From: Candidatus Sumerlaeota bacterium
GTDB lineage: Bacteria > Sumerlaeota > Sumerlaeia > JADFCT01
DNA length: 22,033 nt
Assembly (NCBI GenBank): GCA_026398575.1
Contig: JAPLSP010000664.1
Location: 1-22,033 of the forward strand
Direction of reading: 5' to 3'
The notes beneath the pieces were generated by a model. The model worked only from the letters and a program-made list of their open reading frames with translations. It was not told the origin of the DNA and did not search any database. Below are positions 1 to 9,121 of this stretch, piece after piece (within the stretch, counting starts at the first letter, position 1; each line of letters starts with the position of its first letter). Position numbers and translations under genes: made by a program.

Positions 1-108
1 GGCGCCAGCATTTGGAGTGCGGTTGCTTGCTGCCGCTTTTGCTTCGATTTTTTTTAGATTGGCGTAGCTAAAGTGGCAGCAAGCAACCGCCCTCCAAATG
101 CTGGCGCC
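1..108. repeat. long inverted repeat (34-bp arms, one mismatch)
   Basis: Bases 1-34 and 75-108 are reverse complements with a single mismatch (around base 91). Pairing extends inward to 39/70 with one G-T wobble, leaving a 30-nt loop. Both outer ends are the 6-bp palindrome GGCGCC. It lies 58 bp beyond the stop codon of the minus-strand ankyrin gene, so it could end that transcript, but no T-run follows in that direction. It starts exactly at the window edge and may extend further left. A dispersed palindromic element is the alternative. Confidence 0.85.
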
Positions 109-165
109 CCGCCTATTCGCATCAGTCTTTTCTTCCTTGCGAATGCTGCGCTGTAGGAGAGCCCA

Positions 166-2658
166 TCAAAAACCCGCGGGAGGCGCCGCCTTTGCGGGTT
201 TGCCCGGCGCCGTGTCTGGATCGTCTATTGCGGCGGCGCCGGCCGGGCTGGCAGTGGGGCCGGTGGCGCCGTGGGCTTTGAGCAGTTCGACGATGTCTTT
301 ATAGCCCAGCTGCGACGCCAGCTGCAGCGGCGTTTTTTTGTCCTTGCCCTTGACGTTGACGTTCGCGCCCTTTGCGATCAGTATCTTTGCCGCTTCGCGG
401 TTCTTTTTGCGCAAGGCCGTCAGCAAGACCGTATTCTTGTTTTCGTCCAGGTATTCGAGCTTAGGATTCAATTCCATGAGATACTTGAAGACGGGCATGC
501 GATTCCAGAACACCGACAAACTCAAAGGCGTAACCTCGTCCGTGTACTTGTTGATGTCGGCGCCCTTTTCCACCAACATCTTGACGATCTCCAGATTGCC
601 GTGATATGCTGCCCAATCCAAGTGCGTCCAGACGTTGCTCAGGGCATCGGGATCGGCGCCCTTGTCGAGCAGCGCCCGGACGAGTTGTGGATCATTCAGC
701 TTTATGGCCGCATAAAGGGGCGTATAGCCGAAGTTGTTGTCCGTATTGAGAATCGCCCCCTTTTCGATGAGTTTCAAGGCCACCGCCGTCTTTTTTCTGG
801 CGATTGCCGCATGCAATGGCGTGAATCCTTGCTTGTTCTTGTAATCCATGGGAGCGCCATTTTCAATAAGAAACATTGCGAGGTCGTCGTCATTATTATC
901 TTCGCACGTGATACAGTTATACAGCAAATTTGGACTGGATTCGCCGATGGAATATGCATGGAGCGATGCAAATCTCGCTCGCGCGATTCGATCCCGCAAA
1001 TAGCTACAAACCTCCTTGTCGCTCCGATTGGCTTCCATCGCTTTGCTGAAGGCAGCCAGCGCTTCGTCCAACTTTCCCGGAAGTATCCGTTCGGCTTGCA
1101 GCAGTTCCTCCTTCATCGGTCCTGTGAACAGCCGGATTTCCGCTTCGCATTGTTCGCGAGGCATGCCGCCCCAACCGATCGTTTCGTTCCAGAATCCCTG
1201 GTTCATCTGAATGGGCGTTTTGACTTCCTCCCATTTCTTTTTCGCTTCCTCGAAGCGCCCGCACCATGCCAGCGTCACGGCCCATTGCGCCAAAATATTG
1301 TCGCGATGCTGGTCCATCTTCGATTCGGCAAGGCTGCCTTTGTAGATTGTTTCCAGGTTTTCGGCCACTCCCGGAGCGCGGAAGCGAAGCCGCCAGGCGT
1401 CGTTGGGAGTTTCACCGGCGACATCACGGAGCGCGATCAGATACTGGAAGGGAACCAAAGTATCGAAGCGTTTGCTCTCCAGGCAATCCGTTCCAAAAGC
1501 AATGATTTCCTCGTGCGAGCCTCCCCAACGGGGACGCAGCGCCCAACGCAAACTGGAGTAAGCGTCGCTATAATCCAGTTGCCCCCGAACGGCGCGATCG
1601 AACCATACGCGCGGCGTTTCATCGCCTCCGCCGGCCATTGCCACATTAATCATTTTCGCCGCCGCCTCGGGAAACTCGGGGCGCAACTTCCAAGCGTCCG
1701 TGAGCGCGCGAGCGGCTTCTACCAGGTGTTCATGGAAGCCCTTCCATCCCTCCTTCTTCACCGTGTTTGCGAATCCATCTCCCCGCATATTCCAGGCCAT
1801 GTCCACCTCATAGTATCCTTCGAGAATCTTCAAAAACCAAGGATCGGCTGTGGGAGCGACTTTCTTGATCTTCTCCAGAAACAGGCCGTAGCGGCTGAAT
1901 TTCCCCTCTTCGGAGTTCTTTGCTTCCATGTGGGCATTTTCGATCTGGGAGAAGGCAATGCGCATTTCTTCGGGACGATATTCGCCTTGACGCACCGCCT
2001 CGGCCATCATCCCGATTTGCCTGTCGCGCATGACCTGGAAGTCGGCGCTGTTCTTGATCTTTAACTGAGAGAAGAATTGCGCCAGCATATCGGCGCCATA
2101 GCGGACGTGCGTCCGAGGATAGGAGCTTTTCTCCAAAACCGGGAGCATCCGGCGCAGCGTTGGCTCGGCCTCGGCGGCGTGGCCGTACAGCGCTTGAGCC
2201 ATGGCGTGCCAGAAGACCACCAGCGGCTCATCGCATCCGCGATCAATCAAGTCTTTGCCCATCTTCAATAGATCATCCGGCGGCAGCGCATCTGATTGAA
2301 GCGCCCATGCTTTGCAGATGGCGAGGAGAAACTTTATCGCTTCTGCATTCCATTTCGGATTTTTACTCTCATTGCGGTCATAAGCTTCCACGGTCATTCG
2401 CGTTAGCCATACATAGCGAGTACGCAAAAAGTCCTTGGTAGTCGGAATTGTGGATGATGTTGGAATCGGCGCGCCATCCCTCACTCTTTTTCCTGCCAAC
2501 GATTCGGTCGTTTCCCGCTCATCCTGATTGGGCGCAAAAAAGGAGCGCCCCCAGCTCATGGGCGTACAATAGGCGGCGCATCCCAACGTCACTATCGCCG
2601 CAATAATGCCCATTTTTTCGCTCAAGTGCTTGTGATGATTCGATCCATTTACAGTCAT
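166..2658 (-). CDS. membrane-anchored helical-repeat protein with C-terminal ankyrin repeats
   Basis: 830 residues. A basic/polar N-terminus is followed by a hydrophobic segment near residues 16-36 (MGIIAAIVTLGCAAY), which could be a signal anchor. Residues of about 75-570 are mostly helical and TPR-like, with W/G-rich motifs such as LRPRWGGSHEEII; this resembles the DUF4034-type region of planctomycete-like proteins, but that match is from memory. Residues of about 575-797 hold six to seven ankyrin repeats with typical GFTPLHAAI, GADINKY and GANVNVKGKDKKTPL motifs. The tail is low-complexity, Ala/Pro-rich. Ankyrin repeats bind proteins; no catalytic motif is seen, and the partner is unknown. 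The start is supported by a strong ribosome site (GAGGTGAT) just upstream. The gene is transcribed away from the toxin-antitoxin pair. Confidence 0.85.
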   Translation of the reverse strand: MTVNGSNHHKHLSEKMGIIAAIVTLGCAAYCTPMSWGRSFFAPNQDERETTESLAGKRVRDGAPIPTSSTIPTTKDFLRTRYVWLTRMTVEAYDRNESKNPKWNAEAIKFLLAICKAWALQSDALPPDDLLKMGKDLIDRGCDEPLVVFWHAMAQALYGHAAEAEPTLRRMLPVLEKSSYPRTHVRYGADMLAQFFSQLKIKNSADFQVMRDRQIGMMAEAVRQGEYRPEEMRIAFSQIENAHMEAKNSEEGKFSRYGLFLEKIKKVAPTADPWFLKILEGYYEVDMAWNMRGDGFANTVKKEGWKGFHEHLVEAARALTDAWKLRPEFPEAAAKMINVAMAGGGDETPRVWFDRAVRGQLDYSDAYSSLRWALRPRWGGSHEEIIAFGTDCLESKRFDTLVPFQYLIALRDVAGETPNDAWRLRFRAPGVAENLETIYKGSLAESKMDQHRDNILAQWAVTLAWCGRFEEAKKKWEEVKTPIQMNQGFWNETIGWGGMPREQCEAEIRLFTGPMKEELLQAERILPGKLDEALAAFSKAMEANRSDKEVCSYLRDRIARARFASLHAYSIGESSPNLLYNCITCEDNNDDDLAMFLIENGAPMDYKNKQGFTPLHAAIARKKTAVALKLIEKGAILNTDNNFGYTPLYAAIKLNDPQLVRALLDKGADPDALSNVWTHLDWAAYHGNLEIVKMLVEKGADINKYTDEVTPLSLSVFWNRMPVFKYLMELNPKLEYLDENKNTVLLTALRKKNREAAKILIAKGANVNVKGKDKKTPLQLASQLGYKDIVELLKAHGATGPTASPAGAAAIDDPDTAPGKPAKAAPPAGF

Positions 2659-2661
2659 GTT

Positions 2662-2669
2662 ATCACCTC
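2662..2669 (-). promoter_or_regulatory. ribosome binding site of the ankyrin gene
   Basis: Minus-strand GAGGTGAT ends 3 nt before the ATG at 2658 and fixes this start. Confidence 0.7.
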
Positions 2670-2955
2670 ACGCAAAGTTATATAAGCGGCGGGCACGGCT
2701 CATATTCCAAACCTATTGTTTGATTTTTGCCTATTGCGGTCGCCTGCGTCAAGTGGGAAGGATGAAAACTTTCCGGCGCGAAGGAAGGCGTAGGGATATT
2801 AAGCGTTCCTCCAAATTTTCAATGCTTCCTCTACAGATATGCCTTGACCGCAGCCCGCATCGGTTTGAAAGTCTTGTCAATAAATAAAATGAACTTAGCA
2901 ATCATCGAATATTGTTCTTTTATGAAGATGCAGTCGCTGCGGAAATAGCTGTCCA
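2670..2955. other. intergenic region between divergent genes
   Basis: The region is richer in A/T than its surroundings and separates the minus-strand ankyrin gene from the plus-strand toxin gene, so promoters for both should lie here. A plus-strand 76-codon open frame begins at 2657, but it is Arg-rich, has no ribosome site and overlaps the ankyrin start, so I take it as non-coding. I could not identify a convincing -35/-10 pair or an operator. Confidence 0.4.
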
Positions 2956-3243
2956 ATGCTGATAACAGACATCATGTGGAAGGAATATTTCATCGAGAAG
3001 ATCGCAGAGAAGCATTTTGTATCGGTAGGAGAAATGGAAGAGGCGCTCTTTTCCAAGCCATTAATCAAGAAGATGAGCAAGGGGCGCGTAAAAGGAGAAG
3101 ATGTTTACGCTGCTTTAGCGCAGATTAGCGGTGGGAGACGTTTGATCGTATTATTTATTGATAAGAAACATGGTCTAGCACTGCCAATCTCAGCGCGCGA
3201 CATGGACGATTCGGAGAGGAGATATTATGCAAAACACAGGTAA
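2956..3243 (+). CDS. BrnT-like toxin of a type II toxin-antitoxin system
   Basis: 95 residues; the second ATG at 2974 (MWKEYFIEK) is an equally plausible start because neither has a strong ribosome site. The C-terminus ISARDMDDSERRYY matches the signature end of BrnT-type toxins (IISARKA..KERR.Y), which are RelE-fold ribonucleases. The middle strand RRLIVLFID fits the same fold. The gene overlaps the next by 17 nt; the next gene encodes a CopG-family antitoxin, which supports the call. BrnT toxins cleave RNA and slow growth under stress; the antitoxin neutralises them and represses the operon. The sequence lacks the usual BrnT N-terminal FEWD-like motif, so a related but distinct toxin family is possible. 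Confidence 0.72.
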   Translation: MLITDIMWKEYFIEKIAEKHFVSVGEMEEALFSKPLIKKMSKGRVKGEDVYAALAQISGGRRLIVLFIDKKHGLALPISARDMDDSERRYYAKHR

Positions 3244-3496
3244 ACACGCGGACACGCTGCCGGATGAGTTCAAGTCAGAAGAAGAGGCCGCTGCGTTTTG
3301 GGATTCTCACAGCCTAAGCGATTATGAGGAATTCCTGGCGCCGGCGGATCTTGAGATAGACATTAAGAGGCGTCATTTCGAGATTGAGGTGGACGAGGAA
3401 AGCTTCTTTGCTTTGCGCGACAGCGCGAAAAAAATGCACAAGCCGGTCAAACTACTCGCCAGCGAAATTCTCAAACAGAAGCTGGTGGCGGTGTGA
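3227..3496 (+). CDS. CopG-family antitoxin
   Basis: 89 residues. The N-terminal segment LPDEFKSEEEAAAFWDSHS followed by LSDY (residues about 10-33) is the hallmark of the CopG-antitoxin family (PF12441) found beside BrnT-like toxins. The C-terminal half, FEIEVDEESFFALRDSAKK onward, reads as a ribbon-helix-helix: one beta strand and two helices, used to bind operator DNA as a dimer. The start is supported by GGAGAGGAGAT a few bases upstream, inside the toxin gene. Translational overlap with the toxin suggests coupled synthesis. The expected action is toxin binding plus autoregulation of the pair. Confidence 0.8.
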   Translation: MQNTGKHADTLPDEFKSEEEAAAFWDSHSLSDYEEFLAPADLEIDIKRRHFEIEVDEESFFALRDSAKKMHKPVKLLASEILKQKLVAV

Positions 3497-3580
3497 ATAA
3501 GATGGGCGCCGCCACTTGTGCGGCTAGCAGTTTGGCTCTGGCGGCGCTATTGAAATGGCGCAGAATTTTCATACCTTGAT

Positions 3581-3588
3581 GGAAAGGA
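3581..3588 (+). promoter_or_regulatory. ribosome binding site deciding the DUF1080 start
   Basis: GGAAAGGA lies 8 nt before the ATG at 3597. An in-frame ATG at 3555 has no such site and would place 14 extra polar residues before the signal peptide. Confidence 0.65.
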
Positions 3589-3596
3589 TTCGTCTC

Positions 3597-4310
3597 ATGC
3601 GGAAGAATCAAAGTAACAGCCGGGCGGCGGGCATTCGGGCCTGCATCTTCGGAAGTCTTGCGCTGCTTGCCGCAGGCGCGCTGGCGGCGGATAAAGCAGT
3701 TGCGCTCTTCAACGGAAAAGACACCAAAGGCTGGAAGGTCGTGGGCAAAGGGGAATCGCAATGGAAGGTCGGCAAGGCGGCGCTCGATTCTTCCGATCCC
3801 AAAAAGCTGGCCGTGGCCGGCGCCGGGGACGAACTCATCAGCTGCGAGAAGGGCGTGAATCTGGCGACCGAAGCCGATTACAAAGACTGCATCCTGGAGA
3901 CGGAGTTCATGGTCTCGAAAGGCTCGAATTCCGGGATCAAGATGGCCAACATCTATGAGATACAGCTGCTCGACAGCTTCGGCAAGGAAACAGCGGACAA
4001 GGGCGATTGCGGCGCCGTCTATCAGGAAAACGCTCCGAAAGTAAACGCCTGCAAGAAACCCGGCGAATGGCAGACGCTGGTCATTGATTTCCGCGCGCCG
4101 CGATTCGATGACGCGGGCAAGAAAACGTCCAATGCCAAGTTCGCGAAAGTAACGCTCAACGGACAGGTTGTGCAGGAGAACGTCGAGATCGCCCACGGTA
4201 CTGGTGGTGGCGGCAAGGTCGCGACGGAAAAACCCTCCGGCCCGATTTTTTTGCAGGGCGATCACGGCCCGGTGGCGTTCCGCAACATGAAAATCACGCC
4301 TCTGAATTAA
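3597..4310 (+). CDS. secreted DUF1080 (3-keto-disaccharide hydrolase family) protein
   Basis: 237 residues from the chosen start. The signal peptide has Arg/Lys near the start, the hydrophobic core IFGSLALLAAGALAA and probable cleavage after ALA near residue 31. The mature part starts AVALFNGKDTKGWKVVGKG, the classic entry into the DUF1080 domain (PF06439), a concanavalin-like jelly roll. Later landmarks are SKGSNSGIKM, YEIQLLDSFG, GDCGAVYQ, KPGEWQTLVIDFRAPRFD and a C-terminal GPIFLQGDHGPVAFRNM, all in the family order. Members hydrolyse 3-keto-glycosides or bind polysaccharide, and act outside the cytoplasm. Single domain, normal length. The neighbours (an upstream toxin-antitoxin pair, a downstream convergent gene) give no operon context. 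Catalytic activity is not proven by the sequence. Confidence 0.92.
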   Translation: MRKNQSNSRAAGIRACIFGSLALLAAGALAADKAVALFNGKDTKGWKVVGKGESQWKVGKAALDSSDPKKLAVAGAGDELISCEKGVNLATEADYKDCILETEFMVSKGSNSGIKMANIYEIQLLDSFGKETADKGDCGAVYQENAPKVNACKKPGEWQTLVIDFRAPRFDDAGKKTSNAKFAKVTLNGQVVQENVEIAHGTGGGGKVATEKPSGPIFLQGDHGPVAFRNMKITPLN

Positions 4311-4389
4311 CGCGATGGCTATTGTAAACGCCGGAAAGAAGGCATCGAGCCACAAGCGATTGATGGCTTAATCGTATTTGGTCACGTAT

Positions 4390-4623
4390 GAAATCCTGAA
4401 AGGATTTCACTCCAAAGCACAGGATAAGCGAAGCGCCATCCTGTGGCATGATGCCGCAAAATTATTCGAACCCTGAAAGGGTTCCACATTCAGACCGCTG
4501 AGAAGGATCTATTGTCGCCATTTGTGGAACCCTTTCAGGGTTCGTCGCAATTCGGCGCGGGTTCTATCGCAGGATGGCGCTTCGCTTATCCTGCGCTCTG
4601 GAGTTCAATCCTTTCAGGATTGC
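4390..4623. repeat. 234-bp nested inverted repeat with four internal hairpins
   Basis: The left half (4390-4488) is mirrored by the right half (4523-4623). Perfectly matched pieces are 4420-4443 with 4570-4593 (24 bp) and 4468-4488 with 4523-4543 (21 bp). Each half also holds small hairpins: 4390-4408 (GAAATCCT/AGGATTTC), 4468-4484 (GAACCCT/AGGGTTC), 4527-4543 and 4607-4622. All have a 3-nt GAA or TTC loop. The outermost pair differ by a matched change (A-T to C-G). The right end covers the stop codon of the PHP gene at 4614. It occupies the convergent gap after the DUF1080 gene, so it may stop transcription from both sides; no T-run is seen. Confidence 0.85.
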
Positions 4624-5489
4624 TCCAAACTCAATTTCGAGATGGCTTCCAGGAGCTTCTCTCCGACGGCGTCGGGGATGCGCAGTTTGCCCATGCCGGT
4701 TCCCAAATGGATTTCCGGCTTGCTCGCGCCGTGGAAGTCCGAGCCGCCCGTCGTGAGCAAACCATAGCGCGCCGCCAGCTTCTGGCAAAGGCCCATGTCC
4801 GAATCCGAATACGTGGAATAATAACACTCCAGTCCCACCAAGCCGGCCTCGCATAGTTCGCGCACGAACTTGTTCAATTGATCCTCGGGCAGATTCAACA
4901 GCGGCGGATGCGCCAGGACCGGCGCGCATCCCTCATCGCGAATGGCGCGCACGGCCTCGAACGCCGTGGGGCGGTCGCGGTCAACGTACGCCTTGGCGCC
5001 CGTGGCCAGATATTCGTGAAAGGCTTCGGTGACGGTTGCGACGTACCCCTTGCGAACCATGACGGCGGCGATATGCGGGCGCCCGATCACGTCGCCCTTG
5101 CTCTCGGCCGTCACTTCCTCGATCGCGATATCGAATCCCAATTCCTGAAGCCGGAGAACTATGGCGGCGCCGCGATTCTCGCGCGACGCCTGAAAATCCG
5201 CAAGCAATGCGGCAAAGCGCTCACTGATGCGGGCGGGAAAGCCATAGCCAAGGACGTGCGCTTCCTTGCCGCCGCCGGACCGGGTTCCCACGGCGCTGAT
5301 TTCAATGCCTCCGATGCCGCGCAAGCCAGGCGCATGTTTCAGCGCGTCGAAAAATTCCTCAAGCCCGCCCGCCGTATCGTGATCCGTCAATGCCAGGATG
5401 CCCAGTTTGCGGCCGGCGGCCTGCGCGACCAGTTCCACCGGCGCGAGCGATCCATCGGAGGCGCTGCTGTGTGTGTGAAGGTCAATCAT
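4614..5489 (-). CDS. PHP-domain phosphoesterase (RNase AM / nucleoside bisphosphate phosphatase type)
   Basis: 291 residues, one PHP domain (PF02811). Metal-binding motifs are clear: MIDLHTHSSASDG (H5, H7, D12), LTDHDT (D36, H37, D38), E63 in GGIEIS, H78 in EAHVLGY, RPHIA, a later LAHPP, and GGSDFHG near residue 250. This order is that of the YciV/TrpH-like group, which hydrolyses 3',5'-nucleoside bisphosphates or trims 5' RNA ends in the cytoplasm. The usual insertion between the metal motifs (about residues 95-170) is present. No clear ribosome site precedes the ATG. It follows pyruvate kinase by 185 bp of repeats, so co-transcription is uncertain. The last codons and stop sit inside the 4390-4623 inverted repeat. 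Confidence 0.88.
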   Translation of the reverse strand: MIDLHTHSSASDGSLAPVELVAQAAGRKLGILALTDHDTAGGLEEFFDALKHAPGLRGIGGIEISAVGTRSGGGKEAHVLGYGFPARISERFAALLADFQASRENRGAAIVLRLQELGFDIAIEEVTAESKGDVIGRPHIAAVMVRKGYVATVTEAFHEYLATGAKAYVDRDRPTAFEAVRAIRDEGCAPVLAHPPLLNLPEDQLNKFVRELCEAGLVGLECYYSTYSDSDMGLCQKLAARYGLLTTGGSDFHGASKPEIHLGTGMGKLRIPDAVGEKLLEAISKLSLEQS

Positions 5490-5516
5490 AGGAAGGCAGA
5501 GCCAGAGGGCAGTAGT

Positions 5517-5619
5517 TCAATATCCAATAATCAATATCCAATATCCAATATCCAACAGAGAATTTCCAATGTCCAACAGGGAATTTCCAATGTCCAACAG
5601 GGAATGCCCAATGTCCAAG
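5517..5619. repeat. CCAAT-type simple repeat with three 21-bp units
   Basis: Near-tandem TATCCAA/TCCAATA units (from about 5517) pass into three tandem 21-bp units at 5557-5577, 5578-5598 and 5599-5619. Units 1 and 2 differ by one base and unit 3 by three. The tract fills the gap between pyruvate kinase and the PHP gene. Confidence 0.85.
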
Positions 5620-5637
5620 CCCACTTGCGAAGTGTGA

Positions 5638-7150
<1,513 letters not shown>

Positions 7151-7157
7151 GCGAACG

Positions 7158-7162
7158 CTCCC
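7158..7162 (-). promoter_or_regulatory. ribosome binding site deciding the pyruvate kinase start
   Basis: Minus-strand GGGAG lies 7 nt before the ATG at 7150, which favours that start over the upstream ATG at 7189. Confidence 0.6.
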
Positions 7163-7250
7163 GATGCAATGCGCCACAGGCTTTTGCATTGGACATTAAT
7201 CGCCGCCGCGCGTCCGGATCAATGGGCAAGTTCCGAAATAATTCGCTTTA

Positions 7251-7307
7251 CAGGCAGAATCATTGAGGGCAGAATCATAATGATTCTGCCCTCAATGATT
7301 CTGCCTG
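7251..7307. repeat. perfect 57-bp palindrome (28-bp arms, 1-nt centre)
   Basis: Bases 7251-7278 pair without mismatch with 7280-7307 around the single base 7279. Each arm itself has the block GGCAGAATCAT twice, joined by TGAG. It lies 31 bp beyond the stop of the minus-strand isomerase-like gene and about 100 bp before the pyruvate kinase start. It could end transcription, but no T-run follows on either strand. Confidence 0.95.
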
Positions 7308-7337
7308 CCTTCGAATGCCAAGCGATCTCCTGGCGGC

Positions 7338-8876
7338 CTACCCCAGATTCACCCACTCAATCCCCACCTTGCGCAGCGCGTATCCAACCTCCCGCAGATA
7401 ATCGCCGTAGCATGTCATCCAGTGGAAGCCAGGCATGTTCTCGGCCACCCTTATATCATCCGCTTTATACGCGACTTCAATCTGGCTGCGGCAGATGGGC
7501 AGGAAAGGATGATCAATGATTTCGCCCGACAGGCCGACCAAGCGCGACATGGCGAAGTCCGGGATGATGTTTGTCACTTTTTGCCCCTTCTCCATCTCGA
7601 CCTTGGGAGAGGCGCCGTAGTCGGACTCGAAATGCGTCAGAATCCGCGCGTGCTCGAAATCCTCGCCGTTCATCTTGCGTGGAGCGGTGCAGTGCGCCAG
7701 CGTGATGACGCCGGCATGGGGATAAGTGGGATCGTTGAGGAACTGCGGGCGGCCTGAAATGCCCGCGAGCAGGATGCCGGACGGGATCACCACGAAATCC
7801 GATTCGCAGAACGCCAGATAACCTTCGTCGTTCAGGAGCGACAACGCCAGGCAGGCGGTCGTCTCGGCGTATTTCATGATCGTGCCCATGCAGGCGTTGA
7901 TGGTGAACATGCGCGCGCCGGCGTTGTCCAGGATTCCTTTCAGGACCTGTTCGAGCAGGAAGGCTTTCTCGACAAATACCTTGTCCGTCTCCAGCTTGAT
8001 TCCATGTTGTCTGAGGTAAGCGCGCGCCCGGTCCTTGGATCGCTGGACGGCGGAGGCATCGTTGCGGGCGGCTTGAATGAGTTTCCCCAGGTCCTCGTAG
8101 GAATACGTCTGGATATCGAGTTTGAAGCGCTCGCGCGAAAGGTCCGGCGCTTTGGGACATGACCACCCGCCCGCGCCGCCCAGAGCGACGATGCGGCTGC
8201 CAACCGTGTTCTTCAATCCGCACAGCGCGCGCAGCCGCCAGGCCAGTTCGTCCAGCGAATCAATGACCACGTCGTGCTGGTCCACGCCCGGAACGGCGTT
8301 CTTGTCCGTATGCTGATGCAGGAATCGCGGGCTGATGATCTCATACCAGAGATAAACGGGGCCGGACTTGTGGCGCAGAAAGATAATGACGTGCTTGCCC
8401 GATTTCGCCAGCGCGTTCAAGGCGTCCCCCCCTCCTCCGGCGGCATAGACAATATACGCGTCGGCGTTGCCAGCGACATCTTTGATGCTGTCCAATTCCT
8501 TCACGCTGCGAGCGCCGGAGACCGGCAGAAACGTCACGGGAAAATCCGCGCTCGCGCGAATTTTATCGAGTTCCTTCTGAATGCGCGCCATCTCGTCTTT
8601 GGCCTGCGCCTCCGTTTCGATGCCGCCCCAGTTGCGCCAGCTGGTCTGCGGCCTGCGCTGTGGCGTATTATAGATAAGGATGGGTTTGGCGGTGAGTGTC
8701 GTGCGCGGCGGAACCGGTTTTTCTTCAGCGTCTTTGACGGCGGACCAGACCAGTCCGGACAAGGCCAGACCTCCGGCCACCAGGCCGCCGGTCTTGATGA
8801 TCTCGCGCCGCGTCATGCCACACCCGCAACACTGAGGACGCATCGCAGGCATTCCAAGTGAATCTTGCATATTCAT
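7338..8876 (-). CDS. Tat-signal protein resembling sugar isomerases (FucI/AraA-like fold)
   Basis: 512 residues from the chosen start. The N-terminus has the twin-arginine motif MTRREIIKTGG (R23, R24) followed by the hydrophobic stretch GLVAGGLALSGLVWSA, so export in a folded state is expected. A Cys cluster (QCCGCG, residues 15-20) sits just before it. The body has two Rossmann-like halves. The C-terminal half, with INACMGTIM, CESDFVVIPSGILLAGISG, RPQFLNDPTY, LAHCTAPRKMNG and LTHFESDYGASPKVEM, follows the layout of L-fucose/L-arabinose isomerase-like proteins (an acidic residue after Cys, then HC.AP, then HFES). Substrate and activity are unknown, and an exported isomerase would be unusual. 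It is divergent from the propeller genes. This is a fold-level match from memory; I am confident of the Tat signal and less so of the enzyme class. Confidence 0.75.
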   Translation of the reverse strand: MNMQDSLGMPAMRPQCCGCGMTRREIIKTGGLVAGGLALSGLVWSAVKDAEEKPVPPRTTLTAKPILIYNTPQRRPQTSWRNWGGIETEAQAKDEMARIQKELDKIRASADFPVTFLPVSGARSVKELDSIKDVAGNADAYIVYAAGGGGDALNALAKSGKHVIIFLRHKSGPVYLWYEIISPRFLHQHTDKNAVPGVDQHDVVIDSLDELAWRLRALCGLKNTVGSRIVALGGAGGWSCPKAPDLSRERFKLDIQTYSYEDLGKLIQAARNDASAVQRSKDRARAYLRQHGIKLETDKVFVEKAFLLEQVLKGILDNAGARMFTINACMGTIMKYAETTACLALSLLNDEGYLAFCESDFVVIPSGILLAGISGRPQFLNDPTYPHAGVITLAHCTAPRKMNGEDFEHARILTHFESDYGASPKVEMEKGQKVTNIIPDFAMSRLVGLSGEIIDHPFLPICRSQIEVAYKADDIRVAENMPGFHWMTCYGDYLREVGYALRKVGIEWVNLG

Positions 8877-8881
8877 ATCCG

Positions 8882-8888
8882 CCTCCTT
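8882..8888 (-). promoter_or_regulatory. ribosome binding site deciding the isomerase-like start
   Basis: Minus-strand AAGGAGG lies 5 nt before the ATG at 8876 (MNMQDS). The frame is open to an ATG at 8918, but that start has no such site and would swallow this one. Confidence 0.8.
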
Positions 8889-9121
8889 TGGATGATTGAG
8901 TTCTATGATCAGACGCAACCACTTTTGCGCCTGCGCCAGCCGCTGTCAAGCAGGCATTTTCGCGGATGCCCTATCCAGATTGGCGCCAGCTCGAATAGAA
9001 ACGCTGAGCATCTTATGAAGCTTGGCGCCGAGCTATAAGTCGGGATGCGCCCAAGCCGCCGGTTGTCATTGACGCAACAAGGCCGATCCAGGTATTATTT
9101 CAGAGGAAAGGATGCACGAAC
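8889..9121. other. divergent intergenic region
   Basis: This holds the promoters for the isomerase-like gene (minus) and the first large propeller gene (plus). Two loosely similar GGCGCC-containing segments occur near 8981 and 9023. I could not assign promoter hexamers or an operator. Confidence 0.4.

Noticed and set aside
960..1010. TTCGATCC-like motif suggesting a tRNA T-loop
   Set aside because: It lies inside the ankyrin gene and no cloverleaf can be drawn around it.
271..2064. 597-codon open frame on the plus strand
   Set aside because: It lies opposite the ankyrin gene, has no ribosome site, and its product shows no domain while the minus-strand product has clear ankyrin repeats.
3471..4355. 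294-codon minus-strand frame across the DUF1080 gene
   Set aside because: It is antisense to a gene with a convincing signal peptide and family motifs; its composition is that of a reverse-strand shadow.
8980..9037. Two GGCGCC-centred segments between the isomerase-like and propeller genes
   Set aside because: The similarity beyond GGCGCC is short and gapped, and GGCGCC is very frequent in this DNA.
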